Both the position numbers and the translations under genes were made by a program. From Bradyrhizobiaceae bacterium (GTDB lineage Bacteria > Pseudomonadota > Alphaproteobacteria > Rhizobiales > Xanthobacteraceae), in NCBI GenBank assembly GCA_020544565.1, contig CP078014.1:2792016-2856015 (forward strand): a stretch of 64,000 bases of DNA, read 5' to 3'. The notes below the pieces were generated by a model. The model was not told where the DNA came from. It made no database searches and saw nothing but the letters and a program-made list of their open reading frames with translations. Below are positions 54,702-63,402 of the stretch, piece by piece. Each line of letters begins with the position of its first letter. Position 1 is the first letter of the stretch.

Positions 54702-56498
54702 TCACGCGCCGAGCATCCAGGTCCACAGCTTCGACAGTCTGGCCTGGGTGGCGACGCGACGCGTCGGCGGCACGACCGGCTCCGGCTCGTCCTGCGGCAG
54801 GCGCAGACCGACCACATCGACGCGGTTGCCGCCGATATGGCGCGCCACCAGCACGATCGAATCGAGCGGCAGGGTGGCCCCGACCCGCGGCGCCTGATCG
54901 AGATGAATATCGAAATAATCCGCCAGCGTCAGATGCGCCGCGGCGGCATCGACGGTGATGCCATAGGCTTCCGCGACATCGCGCAGCACCACGTCGCCCG
55001 CCATCATGAAATCGCCGAGCAGATGCGGATCGGGCGCGGGCGCGGCGGGCATGTCCACGAAGAAGCGGTCGAGCGATCCGGCCTTCTCCGGCGGCGCCAG
55101 AAGATAGAGGTAATCGCCCTTCACCACCGGTTCCGCCTCGGCCGGCGACAGGATCTTCTCGTCGCGGATCACCAGCGTCGGCTTCGACCACGAGGGAATG
55201 AGGCCGCGCTTGAGAAACAGGCTGTTGGCGCGCACCGGATAGCCGATCAACTGCTGTTCGAGCTGGCCGGGAAGATCGAGCTCGATGCGGCGGGGGCCAC
55301 GCTCCGTCCGCGGCAGCGCCACGTGCAACCGCCGCGCCGCATAGGCCAGGGTCCAGCCCTGCAGCAGCAGCGAGATGATGACCACCACGAAGGCGACGTC
55401 GAAATAGACATAGGCGTTGGGCAGGTTCACCAGCATGGGGATCGAGGCGAGGAAGATCGCGACCGCGCCGCGCAGCCCAACCCAGGCGACAAATGTCTTC
55501 TCGCGCCAGTTGAAGGGAAACGGCGCGAGGCAGAGGAAGACCGCCACCGGCCGCGCCACCAGCATCAGCACCAGCGCCACCACGATGCCGGGCAGGAGCG
55601 TGCTGAGGGTCCGCTCCGGCGCGACCAGCAGGCCGAGCAGCACGAACATCACGATCTGCGCCAGCCAGGTGGCGGCATCGAGGAAGGCCACCACGGAATT
55701 GTGGGCCCGGGTCGGCCGGTTGCCGATCAGCATGCCGGCCAGATAGACCGCGAGAAATCCCGAGGAATGGCCGATCTGCGCCACGCCGAAGATCACCAGC
55801 GCCGCCGTGGTGACGAACGGCGCGTGCAGGCCCTGCGGCAGCGAGACGCGGTTGAGCGCCAGCACCACCAGCCAGCCGCCGACCACGCCGATCAGCCCGC
55901 CGATCACCATCTCGCGGACGAACTGCAACGCCACGTGCCACGCCGAGCTTTCGCCGATGGAGAGCAGCTCCACCAGCATCAGCGTCAGGAAGATCGCGAA
56001 CGGGTCGTTGGTGCCGGATTCGACCTCCAGCGTCGCCCCGACGCGGGGACGCAGGCGCAGGCCCTGGGCGTTGACCAGCAGGAACACCGCCGCGGCATCG
56101 GTGGAGGCGACCACCGCGCCGACCAGCAGCGCCTGCGGCCAATTGAGATCGAGAGCATACCAGGCCACCGGCGCGGTGATCAGCGCCGTCAGCAGCACGC
56201 CGAGGGTCGCCAGCACCATGGACGGCGCAAGCACGGTGCGGATGGTCTGGAAACGCGTCTTCAGGCCGCCGTCGAACAGGATCAGCGCCAGCGCGATCGA
56301 ACCGACGAGATAGGTGGTCTGGACGTCGCTGAACTGCAGATGGCCCGGGCCGCTCTCGCCCGCGGCCATGCCGATGAACAGGAACACCAGCAGCAGGGGG
56401 GCGCCGAAACGCAGCGCCAGCAGGCTCGACAGAATGCCCGCCATGACCAGGACCGAGCCGAGCAGGATTCCGATGCTGACCGTGTCCAGCGAAGCCAT
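54702..56498 (-). CDS. Potassium/proton antiporter, CPA1 type
   Basis: This 598-residue protein has an N-terminal Na+/H+-exchanger domain (about 1-395, twelve or more hydrophobic segments). It includes ILFDGGLKTRFQTIR, VVASTDAAAVFLLV and VESGTNDPFAIFLTLML with the paired Asp residues of the ion path. A TrkA-C-like domain (about 405-480) and a CorC/HlyC-like C-terminal domain (about 500-585) follow, as in NhaP2/CvrA K+/H+ antiporters. It may balance cytoplasmic K+ and pH; the divergent MscS channel gene fits an osmotic role. Confidence 0.9.
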   Translation of the reverse strand: MASLDTVSIGILLGSVLVMAGILSSLLALRFGAPLLLVFLFIGMAAGESGPGHLQFSDVQTTYLVGSIALALILFDGGLKTRFQTIRTVLAPSMVLATLGVLLTALITAPVAWYALDLNWPQALLVGAVVASTDAAAVFLLVNAQGLRLRPRVGATLEVESGTNDPFAIFLTLMLVELLSIGESSAWHVALQFVREMVIGGLIGVVGGWLVVLALNRVSLPQGLHAPFVTTAALVIFGVAQIGHSSGFLAVYLAGMLIGNRPTRAHNSVVAFLDAATWLAQIVMFVLLGLLVAPERTLSTLLPGIVVALVLMLVARPVAVFLCLAPFPFNWREKTFVAWVGLRGAVAIFLASIPMLVNLPNAYVYFDVAFVVVIISLLLQGWTLAYAARRLHVALPRTERGPRRIELDLPGQLEQQLIGYPVRANSLFLKRGLIPSWSKPTLVIRDEKILSPAEAEPVVKGDYLYLLAPPEKAGSLDRFFVDMPAAPAPDPHLLGDFMMAGDVVLRDVAEAYGITVDAAAAHLTLADYFDIHLDQAPRVGATLPLDSIVLVARHIGGNRVDVVGLRLPQDEPEPVVPPTRRVATQARLSKLWTWMLGA

Positions 56499-56752
56499 CA
56501 GCCGTGTCGATCCATCCGCATGCGCACCCCGAAAATACCTGCAACTGCATGAATATCGTCGCGGCGGCGCGACGCCAACCGTTTTGTTGGCGACAACACA
56601 AATGTGCCGGATTTGCTGGTGTTAAGTCGCCGGCCGGCGCATTTGGCGGCAGCCTTGCCCCGGCGAATCTGGGAAACTGACGATCCGCGGCGTCATGCTC
56701 TCCGGAGCCGGGCGACGCCCGTCCCTGCCGACGTCCGCAACGAGAGCCGACA

Positions 56753-58069
56753 ATGGAATGGAATAACCTCCACGACATGCTGACCAGCGCCGGCCGCTCC
56801 GTCAGCGCCTACGTGTCCTCGCCGTGGTTCACCTTCCAGGCAGCCGCCATCGTCGTCACGGCCGCTATTTCGCTGATGGTGGCGAACTTCCTGCGGGCGC
56901 GCTTCGACATCTCGTCGATGACCATGGGCCTGCCCGCGCCGCTGCGCGTCATGATCCGGGTGCTGAGAAACTACGTCGGCACCATCATCTTCGTGCTGCT
57001 GACGGCCATCACCCGCGCCATCCTCATCAAGACCGGGACCCTGCACCGGGGCTATCTGCTCTCCACCGCGATCAGCCTCGCCACCGCCTGGATCGTCATC
57101 CGCCTCGCCACCAGCCTGATCCGCAACGAATTCGTGGTGCGCGCGGTGTCGGTGGCGGCGTGGATCGTGGCCGCGCTCAGCATCATCGGCAAGCTCGACG
57201 AGGCGGCCGACGCCCTGAACTCGGTGTCGATCGTGATCGGCACGCTGCGGGTGACCCCGCTGCTGGTGCTCAAGGTCACGGTCTCGCTGGGCATCGCGCT
57301 GTGGCTGGTCGAAATCTGCGGCAATTTTCTCGAGGCGCGGATCGCGCGCACCCGCGATCTCACCCCCTCGGTGCAGGTGCTGCTGATCAAGATGATGCGG
57401 CTGTCGCTGATGGTGGTGGCGGTGCTGATCGCCATGAGCGCCGCCGGCATCGACCTGTCCGCCTTCGCCCTGTTCTCCGGCGCGGTCGGCGTCGGCCTCG
57501 GCTTCGGCCTGCAGAAAATCGTCGCCAATTTCATCAGCGGCGTGATCCTGCTCGCCGACAAGTCGGTGAAGCCCGGCGACCTCATCACCATCGGCGACAG
57601 TTCGGGCAAGATCAGCTCCATGAACACCCGCTACATCTCGGTGGCGGCGGGCGATGGCCGCGAGATCCTGATCCCCAACGAAGACCTGATCACCCAGCGC
57701 GTGGTGAACTGGACCTATACCAACAAGAACATGCTGGTGAAGGTCAATTTCGCCACCAACTACGACGCCGATCCGGCCCTCGTCTGCAAGCTCGCCATGG
57801 ACATCGCCACCAAAACGTCGAGCGTCGCCACCTTCAAGCCGCCGAACTGCCTGCTGACGGAATTCGCCGAGACCGGCATGAAGTTCTCGCTGACGTTCTG
57901 GATCGCCGATCTCGACGCCGGCATGGACAATGTCCGCAGCGAGGTGATGCTGAAGCTGTGGGCCGCATTCCGCGAGCAGGGCATCCGCGTGCCGTATCCG
58001 GTGCGCGAGATCCGCGTCCGCGGCGGCGCGCTGCCGGTGGAAAGCGTCACCGACGTGACCTCGGGCTGA
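56753..58069 (+). CDS. MscS-family mechanosensitive channel
   Basis: This 438-residue protein has several membrane segments before the MscS core. The pore helix and beta domain are seen in [20 protein letters not shown] and [21 protein letters not shown], followed by [19 protein letters not shown]. It would release solutes on osmotic downshift. It ends four bases before sfsA and may share its transcript. Confidence 0.92.
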   Translation: MEWNNLHDMLTSAGRSVSAYVSSPWFTFQAAAIVVTAAISLMVANFLRARFDISSMTMGLPAPLRVMIRVLRNYVGTIIFVLLTAITRAILIKTGTLHRGYLLSTAISLATAWIVIRLATSLIRNEFVVRAVSVAAWIVAALSIIGKLDEAADALNSVSIVIGTLRVTPLLVLKVTVSLGIALWLVEICGNFLEARIARTRDLTPSVQVLLIKMMRLSLMVVAVLIAMSAAGIDLSAFALFSGAVGVGLGFGLQKIVANFISGVILLADKSVKPGDLITIGDSSGKISSMNTRYISVAAGDGREILIPNEDLITQRVVNWTYTNKNMLVKVNFATNYDADPALVCKLAMDIATKTSSVATFKPPNCLLTEFAETGMKFSLTFWIADLDAGMDNVRSEVMLKLWAAFREQGIRVPYPVREIRVRGGALPVESVTDVTSG

Positions 58070-58073
58070 TCCC

Positions 58074-58802
58074 ATGCGCTTCGCCGCCGACCTGGTGCCG
58101 GGCACGCTGGTCCGGCGCTACAAGCGTTTCCTCGCCGACGTCGTGCTCGATGACGGCACCGCGCTCACCGCCCATGTCGCCAATCCGGGCGCGATGACCG
58201 GCCTGCAGGCCGAAGGCGCGCGAGTATGGCTGTCGCAATCGCCGAACGCTGCTCGCAAGCTGCCGTTCTCGTGGGAACTGGTGGAAGCCGATTTCGGCCA
58301 AGGGCGCGAGCTTGTCGGCGTCAACACCATGCACCCCAATGCGGTGGTGGCCGAGGCGCTGGCCGCCGCGACCATTCCCGAACTGGCGGGATATGCCACC
58401 GTCCGCCGCGAAGTGAAGTATGGCGGTATCGTCAACGGCAAAAGCTCGCGGGTGGATTTCCTGCTGGAGCACCCGGCGCGGCCGCCGTGCTATGTCGAGG
58501 TCAAGAACGTCCATTTGATGCGGCGACCGGGCCTTGCCGAGTTCCCCGATTCAGTGACCGCACGCGGCGCCAGGCATCTCGACGAACTGGCGGCCATCGC
58601 CGCCGCGGGCGGGCGCGCGGTGATGCTGTTCGTGATCCAGATCGGCTCGGCGACGTCATTCGCCCTCGCCCGCGATATCGATCCCGCTTACGCCCGTGCC
58701 TTCGACGCCGCGCGCGCCGCCGGGGTCGAGGCGCTGGCCTGGACCTGCAAGGTGACCCGCCAGAGCATCACCTTGGACCGTCCGGTGCCGATCGCGCCGT
58801 AA
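58074..58802 (+). CDS. sfsA: SfsA family nuclease
   Basis: SfsA was first described as a sugar-fermentation stimulation protein and has a nuclease-like fold that binds DNA. The 242-residue length is normal. Visible blocks are [30 protein letters not shown], the nuclease-like SRVDFLLEH and [11 protein letters not shown], and [16 protein letters not shown]. It follows the MscS gene directly. Confidence 0.93.
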   Translation: MRFAADLVPGTLVRRYKRFLADVVLDDGTALTAHVANPGAMTGLQAEGARVWLSQSPNAARKLPFSWELVEADFGQGRELVGVNTMHPNAVVAEALAAATIPELAGYATVRREVKYGGIVNGKSSRVDFLLEHPARPPCYVEVKNVHLMRRPGLAEFPDSVTARGARHLDELAAIAAAGGRAVMLFVIQIGSATSFALARDIDPAYARAFDAARAAGVEALAWTCKVTRQSITLDRPVPIAP

Positions 58803-58915
58803 AGCTTTCTGATCGGAGGATTTCACCGCAAAAACCGGATTTCCACACGGAAACAAGGGCCGACCGCAGCGGAAAGCAGCGTGGCTTGCACCGCTGGCTA
58901 CATCCATTAAATTAG

Positions 58916-59794
58916 ATGTCAGACACGGACGATTGTCCCCCCTCCCTTCAGCCAGATGATGCCATGACCTACGTCGAAGCCACCGATGCCGCCTTGCGCA
59001 AGACCGGCCAGATCAAGCTGCACGGCCCGGCCGCCTTCGCCGGCATGCGCAACGCCGGCGCGCTGGTGGCGCAGTGCCTCGACGCGCTGGTGCCGCTGGT
59101 GCGGCCCGGGGTTCCGACCGCGCAGATCGATGATTTCGTCCGCACCTTCGCCTTCGACCACAAGGCCTATCCGGCGACGCTGATGTATCGCGGCTATCGC
59201 TACTCCACCTGTACCTCGATCAACCACGTGGTCTGCCACGGCATGCCCGGCGACCGCCCGCTGAAGGAAGGCGACATCGTCAACGTCGACGTGACCTTCA
59301 TCGTCGACGGCTGGTACGGCGATTCCAGCCGCATGTACGCGGTCGGCGAGATCTCGCGCCGGGCCGAGCGGCTGATCGACGTGACCTACGAGGCGATGAT
59401 GCGCGGCATCGCCGCGGTCAGGCCCGGAGCCACCACCGGCGACATCGGCCACGCCATCCAGAGCTTCGTCGAGCCGCAGCAGATGAGCGTGGTGCGCGAT
59501 TTCTGCGGCCACGGCCTCGGCCGCATTTTTCACGACGAGCCCAACATCATCCATGTCGGCCGCCCCGGCGAAGGCGTGGCGCTGAAGCCCGGCATGCTGT
59601 TCACCATCGAGCCGATGATCAATCTCGGCAAACCGCATGTGAAGATCCTGTCCGACGGCTGGACCGCGGTGACCCGCGACCGCTCGCTCTCGGCGCAGTT
59701 CGAGCATTCGGTCGGCGTGACCGAGGATGGCGTGGAGATCTTCACGCTCTCGCCCGGCAAGCTCGACAAGCCGCCCTACAAGGCCGCCGCATAG
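58916..59794 (+). CDS. map: Methionine aminopeptidase, type I
   Basis: Map removes the initiator Met after Def has acted. The 292-residue protein starts at the ATG at 58916; the N-terminal 40 residues precede the core. Metal ligands are in IVNVDVTFIVDGWYGDSSRM (two Asp), GHGLGRIFHDEP (His), and LFTIEPMI and SAQFEHSVGVTEDGVEI (two Glu). The next gene, radC, is separated by an unusual palindrome-rich gap. Confidence 0.96.
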   Translation: MSDTDDCPPSLQPDDAMTYVEATDAALRKTGQIKLHGPAAFAGMRNAGALVAQCLDALVPLVRPGVPTAQIDDFVRTFAFDHKAYPATLMYRGYRYSTCTSINHVVCHGMPGDRPLKEGDIVNVDVTFIVDGWYGDSSRMYAVGEISRRAERLIDVTYEAMMRGIAAVRPGATTGDIGHAIQSFVEPQQMSVVRDFCGHGLGRIFHDEPNIIHVGRPGEGVALKPGMLFTIEPMINLGKPHVKILSDGWTAVTRDRSLSAQFEHSVGVTEDGVEIFTLSPGKLDKPPYKAAA

Positions 59795-59810
59795 TTGCAA
59801 GATTGCAATC

Positions 59811-59873
59811 GTTTGCATGCAAACTTGCGGACGATGTGAAATCTTTCACATGGCAAACCGGATAAAGCCGGTT
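59811..59873. promoter_or_regulatory. Cluster of three inverted repeats upstream of radC
   Basis: Within 63 bases lie the perfect palindrome GTTTGCATGCAAAC (59811-59824), the near-perfect TGTGAAATCTTTCACA (59835-59850, matching the Crp-type TGTGA-N6-TCACA pattern), and AACCGG-ATAAAG-CCGGTT (59856-59873). Two direct TTGCAA copies precede them at 59795-59808. They fill the map-radC gap and look like operator sites. Confidence 0.55.
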
Positions 59874-59928
59874 GCAAATACCGCCGGGCACGGCATGCTT
59901 GTTGCGTTTCGCCGAAGCAAGCGCACAC

Positions 59929-60651
59929 ATGTCCTCGCAACCCAAAGAGCCTCCTGATCCGCCCGGGTTTTCCGAGGCTCCGCATTATCACGGCCATCGC
60001 GAGCGGCTGCGCGAGCGCTTCCGCGACGCCGGCGCCGATGCGCTCAGCGACTATGAACTGCTCGAACTGGTGTTGTTTCGCGCGCTGCCGCGCCGCGACG
60101 TCAAGCCGCTGGCGAAGGTCCTGATCGGCAAGTTCGGCTCGTTCGCCGAGGTGGTTCACGCCCCCGAACTGCGCCTCAAGGAGGTTAGCGGCCTCGGCGA
60201 AGCCGCCATTACCGAGATCAAGCTGATCGCCGCAACCGCGAGCCGCGTGGCCAGGGGACGGATCGACCGGCACAAAACGGTGCTGTCATCGTGGTCGTCG
60301 GTGATCGACTATTGCCGCGCCGCCATGGCCTTCGCCGACAAGGAACAGTTCCGCATCCTGTTCCTCGACAAGCGCAACCAGCTGATCGCCGACGAATTGC
60401 AGCAAGTCGGCACCATCGATCACACCCCGGTCTATCCGCGCGAGGTGGTGAAGCGCGCGCTGGAACTGTCCGCCACCGCGATCATTCTGGTGCATAACCA
60501 TCCCTCCGGCGACCCGACGCCGTCCACCGCCGACGTGCAGATGACCAAGTCGATCATGACCATTGCCGGTCCGCTCGGCATCGCCGTGCACGACCACATC
60601 ATTGTCGGCAAGAGCGGCCACGCCAGCCTCAAGGGCCTGAAGTTGATCTAG
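59929..60651 (+). CDS. radC: RadC family JAB1/MPN-domain protein
   Basis: This 240-residue protein starts at the ATG at 59929 (MSSQPKEPP); a TTG at 59872 would extend it. An N-terminal helix-hairpin-helix region ([39 protein letters not shown]) is followed by the metalloprotease-like domain with the JAMM motif [14 protein letters not shown]. The cellular role of RadC is unsettled. A decayed duplicate of its 3' end lies at 62534-62641, on the far side of ppk2. Confidence 0.93.
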   Translation: MSSQPKEPPDPPGFSEAPHYHGHRERLRERFRDAGADALSDYELLELVLFRALPRRDVKPLAKVLIGKFGSFAEVVHAPELRLKEVSGLGEAAITEIKLIAATASRVARGRIDRHKTVLSSWSSVIDYCRAAMAFADKEQFRILFLDKRNQLIADELQQVGTIDHTPVYPREVVKRALELSATAIILVHNHPSGDPTPSTADVQMTKSIMTIAGPLGIAVHDHIIVGKSGHASLKGLKLI

Positions 60652-60785
60652 AGCATTTTCGAGCGAAGTGGAAACCGGTTCGCGTGAAGAAAATGCGACC
60701 AGACAAAAACCTAGAGCCCCCGCTTTGATTCCATCAAAGCGGGAAAGGCTCTAGAATGAGTTCCATTGAGACGGAATCAACAACT
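60652..60785. repeat. Compound palindromic element after radC
   Basis: The first part has the GAAGTGGAAACCGGTTCGCGTG core also seen in many Rhizobiales intergenic repeats. The second part (60711-60754) is a long hairpin with outer arms CTAGAGCC and GGCTCTAG and inner arms CCCGCTTTGAT and ATCAAAGCGGG. It starts right at the radC stop and may end its transcript. Together with the next repeat it fills most of the 358-base gap 60652-61009; no gene was seen there. Confidence 0.8.
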
Positions 60786-60904
60786 CGTCATGCCCGGCTT
60801 TATGCCGGGCATCCACGTCCTGGGAGTTTCAACGAAATAAGACGTGATGGCCGGGACAAAAGGGCGTTCACGCCCGTCTTCGACGGGCTATGCCCGGCCA
60901 TGAC
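60786..60904. repeat. Dispersed palindromic repeat, family A (long form)
   Basis: Runs from CGTCATGCCCGGC to GGCCATGACA with GCATCCACGTC and GACGTGATGGC arms and an internal GGGCGTTCACGCCC hairpin. It is very similar to 9984-10104. It separates radC from the end of ppk2. Confidence 0.9.
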
Positions 60905-61009
60905 AGAATATCTGTTGGGGATATCCGCGACATCGGCGAGCGACGCAAACGTGGCAGCCAGGCTCTCCTGCTTCCCGCAGCAAAGCGGAAGCGAAGGAGG
61001 GAACATCAC

Positions 61010-62248
61010 CTAGAGCGGCCTCGCATAAAGTCCTGCCGAGAGGTCGTGCGCGTCGCGCTCGTGGATTATATTGGCGCGGCCAACCAGAAGATCGTCCACC
61101 GGTCCTATGCGTTTGGGATCCTTGCCTTTGTAAGGCATGGCATGCAGCACATAGCGCATGGCGTTCAGTCGCGCGCGCTTCTTGTCGTCAGACTTGACCA
61201 CCGTCCACGGAGAATCGGCGGTGTCGGTATGAAAGAACATCGCTTCCTTCGCGCGGGTGTATTCGTCCCATTTGCCGAGCGAAGCGAGATCGACCGGCGA
61301 GAGCTTCCACTGCTTTAGCGGATGCACCTTTCGTTCCTTGAAGCGGCGGCGCTGCTCTTCGCGGCTGACCGAGAACCAGAATTTTATCAGATGGATCCCG
61401 CTACGCACGAGATTGCGTTCGAACTCCGGGACCTGACGGAGAAACTCGTCATATTCCGCTTGCGAACAATAACCCATGACGTGCTCGACCCCGGAGCGAT
61501 TGTACCAGCTCCGGTCAAGCAACACGATCTCGCCAGCGGTCGGCAGGTGCTGAACGTAACGTTGAAAATACCATTGGCCACGTTCGACCTCGCTGGGCTT
61601 CTCAAGCGCCACGACCCGAGCGCCGCGCGGGTTGAGATGCTCCATGAACCGCTTGATCGCTCCGCCTTTGCCGGCCGCATCGCGCCCCTCGAAAAGAATG
61701 ATGAGGCGCTGATGCGAGGCCTTCACCCATGCCTGCAGCTTGAGCAATTCCGTCTGCAAAACAAATTTGTGATTCTCATAGTCGCTTCGCAGCATCTTGA
61801 ACTTGTAAGGATAGCCTTGCCGCCAGTCGTCGGCGAGTTCATCGCTGGTACGACGCTGATTGCGGTCACGGCGCGGCACCGGCTGCTCGAACCCATCGAG
61901 CACGGGAGCGTCGGCCTCTGCATTGTCGGGTTCGTTCAAGACGGATCGCAGACGCGCGGCGTCGTCGGGTGCGGCGCCGTCCAGTATCGCCTTGATCGAG
62001 TCGCTGTTCGGCGCGAGTTCTGGCTGCCCTTCGCGGATCGCCTCGATGGCCGCCACCGCTGCTTCCTGCTTGCTATTCGTCGCCTCACCGACAACGAAAG
62101 TCTGCAGGCCAGCGGCACTCCGCACAGGCGCAACATCCCCCTCGCTCACCAAAGAGTTCGAATATCGCGAGGAGCGAGCGGTTTTGCCTCGCACCCGCGA
62201 CTTTGGCTTGCCGGCGACACTCCCCTTCGGCCCGACTTTCTGACGCAC
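61010..62248 (-). CDS. ppk2: Polyphosphate kinase 2
   Basis: PPK2 enzymes transfer phosphate between polyphosphate and nucleotides. I place the start at the GTG at 62248, which has AGGGAG about eight bases upstream (412 residues); a TTG at 62272 is the alternative. An N-terminal basic, low-complexity region (about 1-130) precedes the core with Walker A FEGRDAAGKGGAIKRFMEHL, Walker B LLDRSWYNRSGVEHVMGY and the lid region KFWFSVSREEQRRRFKER. Base use looks less GC-rich than in the neighbours. The gene is bracketed by radC and a radC 3' remnant, which suggests it arrived as an insertion. Confidence 0.93.
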   Translation of the reverse strand: MRQKVGPKGSVAGKPKSRVRGKTARSSRYSNSLVSEGDVAPVRSAAGLQTFVVGEATNSKQEAAVAAIEAIREGQPELAPNSDSIKAILDGAAPDDAARLRSVLNEPDNAEADAPVLDGFEQPVPRRDRNQRRTSDELADDWRQGYPYKFKMLRSDYENHKFVLQTELLKLQAWVKASHQRLIILFEGRDAAGKGGAIKRFMEHLNPRGARVVALEKPSEVERGQWYFQRYVQHLPTAGEIVLLDRSWYNRSGVEHVMGYCSQAEYDEFLRQVPEFERNLVRSGIHLIKFWFSVSREEQRRRFKERKVHPLKQWKLSPVDLASLGKWDEYTRAKEAMFFHTDTADSPWTVVKSDDKKRARLNAMRYVLHAMPYKGKDPKRIGPVDDLLVGRANIIHERDAHDLSAGLYARPL

Positions 62249-62490
62249 GAGATGCTCCCTCTCTGACTGCAATATCGCGCCTCATGTGCATCGAGCGCGC
62301 ATTGACGCATCTCAAACACGGGCGGAAAAAGAATGCCTCCCGCGAGAGCTGGAGCAGGCGAAATTTGGCGAGCGCATGTGATCGAAGGACTGAGCCGGCG
62401 AGGCACCATGATCATCGCGAACCGCCACGTCCCGCAGTCCGCTATCGGCGCCCCAATCACGTCGAGCGCGAAAAATATTTTATTTTCAAC

Positions 62491-62524
62491 AACGTATTCG
62501 CTGCCATAACGTATTCGCAGCCAT
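62491..62524. repeat. Tandem 17-base direct repeat
   Basis: AACGTATTCGCTGCCAT (62491-62507) is followed at once by AACGTATTCGCAGCCAT (62508-62524), differing at one base. It lies at the boundary between an AT-rich stretch (AAAAATATTTTATTTTC) and the radC remnant, in the 459-base gap 62249-62707, which otherwise holds no recognisable gene. Confidence 0.85.
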
Positions 62525-62533
62525 GGCTTGCAG

Positions 62534-62641
62534 CACAACCGTCCGTCCGGCGGCCCGACGCCGTCCGTCGCCGACATGCACGATCATGTCATCGTCGGCA
62601 GGAGCGGCCACGCCAGCCTCAAGGACGTGAAGCTGATTTAG
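62534..62641 (+). pseudogene. Remnant of the radC 3' end
   Basis: Read in frame it gives [15 protein letters not shown], then [20 protein letters not shown] and a TAG stop. The intact RadC has [15 protein letters not shown] and [20 protein letters not shown], with about 17 residues between those blocks that are missing here. The JAMM His is changed to Arg. The first bases after the stop (AGAGC) also match those after radC. It is a partial, decayed duplicate of the gene about 2 kb upstream. Confidence 0.9.
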
Positions 62642-62707
62642 AGCGGTTTGCTTAGAGGGAATCGCCCGATGGCCTGCGCTTTCGATGGTCGTCCCGACGC
62701 AGGATCA

Positions 62708-63400
62708 CTACTGCCGCATCAGGATCAGCGGATCGGCACTGTCGGGCACGCGCCGCCACTGGGCGTTGTCGTCGGCCTCGAAGCGCCAGATATCTCCCTT
62801 GGCCGACTGCAGCAGCAGCTCGCCGCGCTCGATGCGCCATAGCGTCGGCGCGAACGCCGTCACCGCCGGATCGCAGCGCGGCTTGAGATACACCGCGAAA
62901 TTCTCCGGCGTCGCCGTCTCGGTGTTGGTGAGCGTGAGGCCGCACAGCGTCTTGCCGCTTTCGCGCATCAAGGCCCAGTCGCCGATCAACTGATCGGTCG
63001 ATTTCGACAACGCCCGCGCGGCCGCGAGATTTTGCAGAAGATAGATGCCCTCGCCCTCGCGGCGGCCCTCGAAGATGCCGCTTTCGACCTCGGTGACGTC
63101 GATCACCGGCTGGCCCTTGGCATCCTGCAGGCGGACAATGTCGAGCCCCTTCACGCTCCAGGCCGCGATGGCCCTGGTGAAGGGCAGCGCATCGCCGCAA
63201 CCCTTGTCGAGTTCGAGCTTCATTCCCTGCGCCGCCGCATCGCCCTTGAGCGTCACGACGCAGGTCTTGTCGCGGCCGGCGGTGGACAATTCCCACTGGC
63301 CGATCATGTCATTCGCGAGCGAGCGCGAATCCTGCGCCCGCGCAGCCGGGCCGGTCGCCGCCACGGCGAGCATCCACGCCATCGCCGCGACGACGCGCAT
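62708..63400 (-). CDS. Secreted protein with two AprI/Inh-like domains
   Basis: This 230-residue protein starts at the ATG at 63400 and has a signal peptide (MRVVAAMAWMLAVAATG, cleaved near ARA-Q). Two similar beta-barrel units follow: one from MIGQWELSTAGRDKTCVVTLKG to about 125, one from LIGDWALMRESGKTLCGLTL to the end. Each has a Trp near its start and a Cys pair that could form a disulfide. This is the pattern of Inh-type metalloprotease inhibitors, but no protease gene is adjacent and inhibition is unproven. It begins two bases after the dehydrogenase stop, so they are cotranscribed. Confidence 0.78.
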   Translation of the reverse strand: MRVVAAMAWMLAVAATGPAARAQDSRSLANDMIGQWELSTAGRDKTCVVTLKGDAAAQGMKLELDKGCGDALPFTRAIAAWSVKGLDIVRLQDAKGQPVIDVTEVESGIFEGRREGEGIYLLQNLAAARALSKSTDQLIGDWALMRESGKTLCGLTLTNTETATPENFAVYLKPRCDPAVTAFAPTLWRIERGELLLQSAKGDIWRFEADDNAQWRRVPDSADPLILMRQ

Positions 63401-63402
63401 GG

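Noticed and set aside
4267..60904. Repeated palindromes as a CRISPR array
   Set aside because: Copies are far apart, of variable length and internally palindromic; there is no regular repeat-spacer array and no cas gene.
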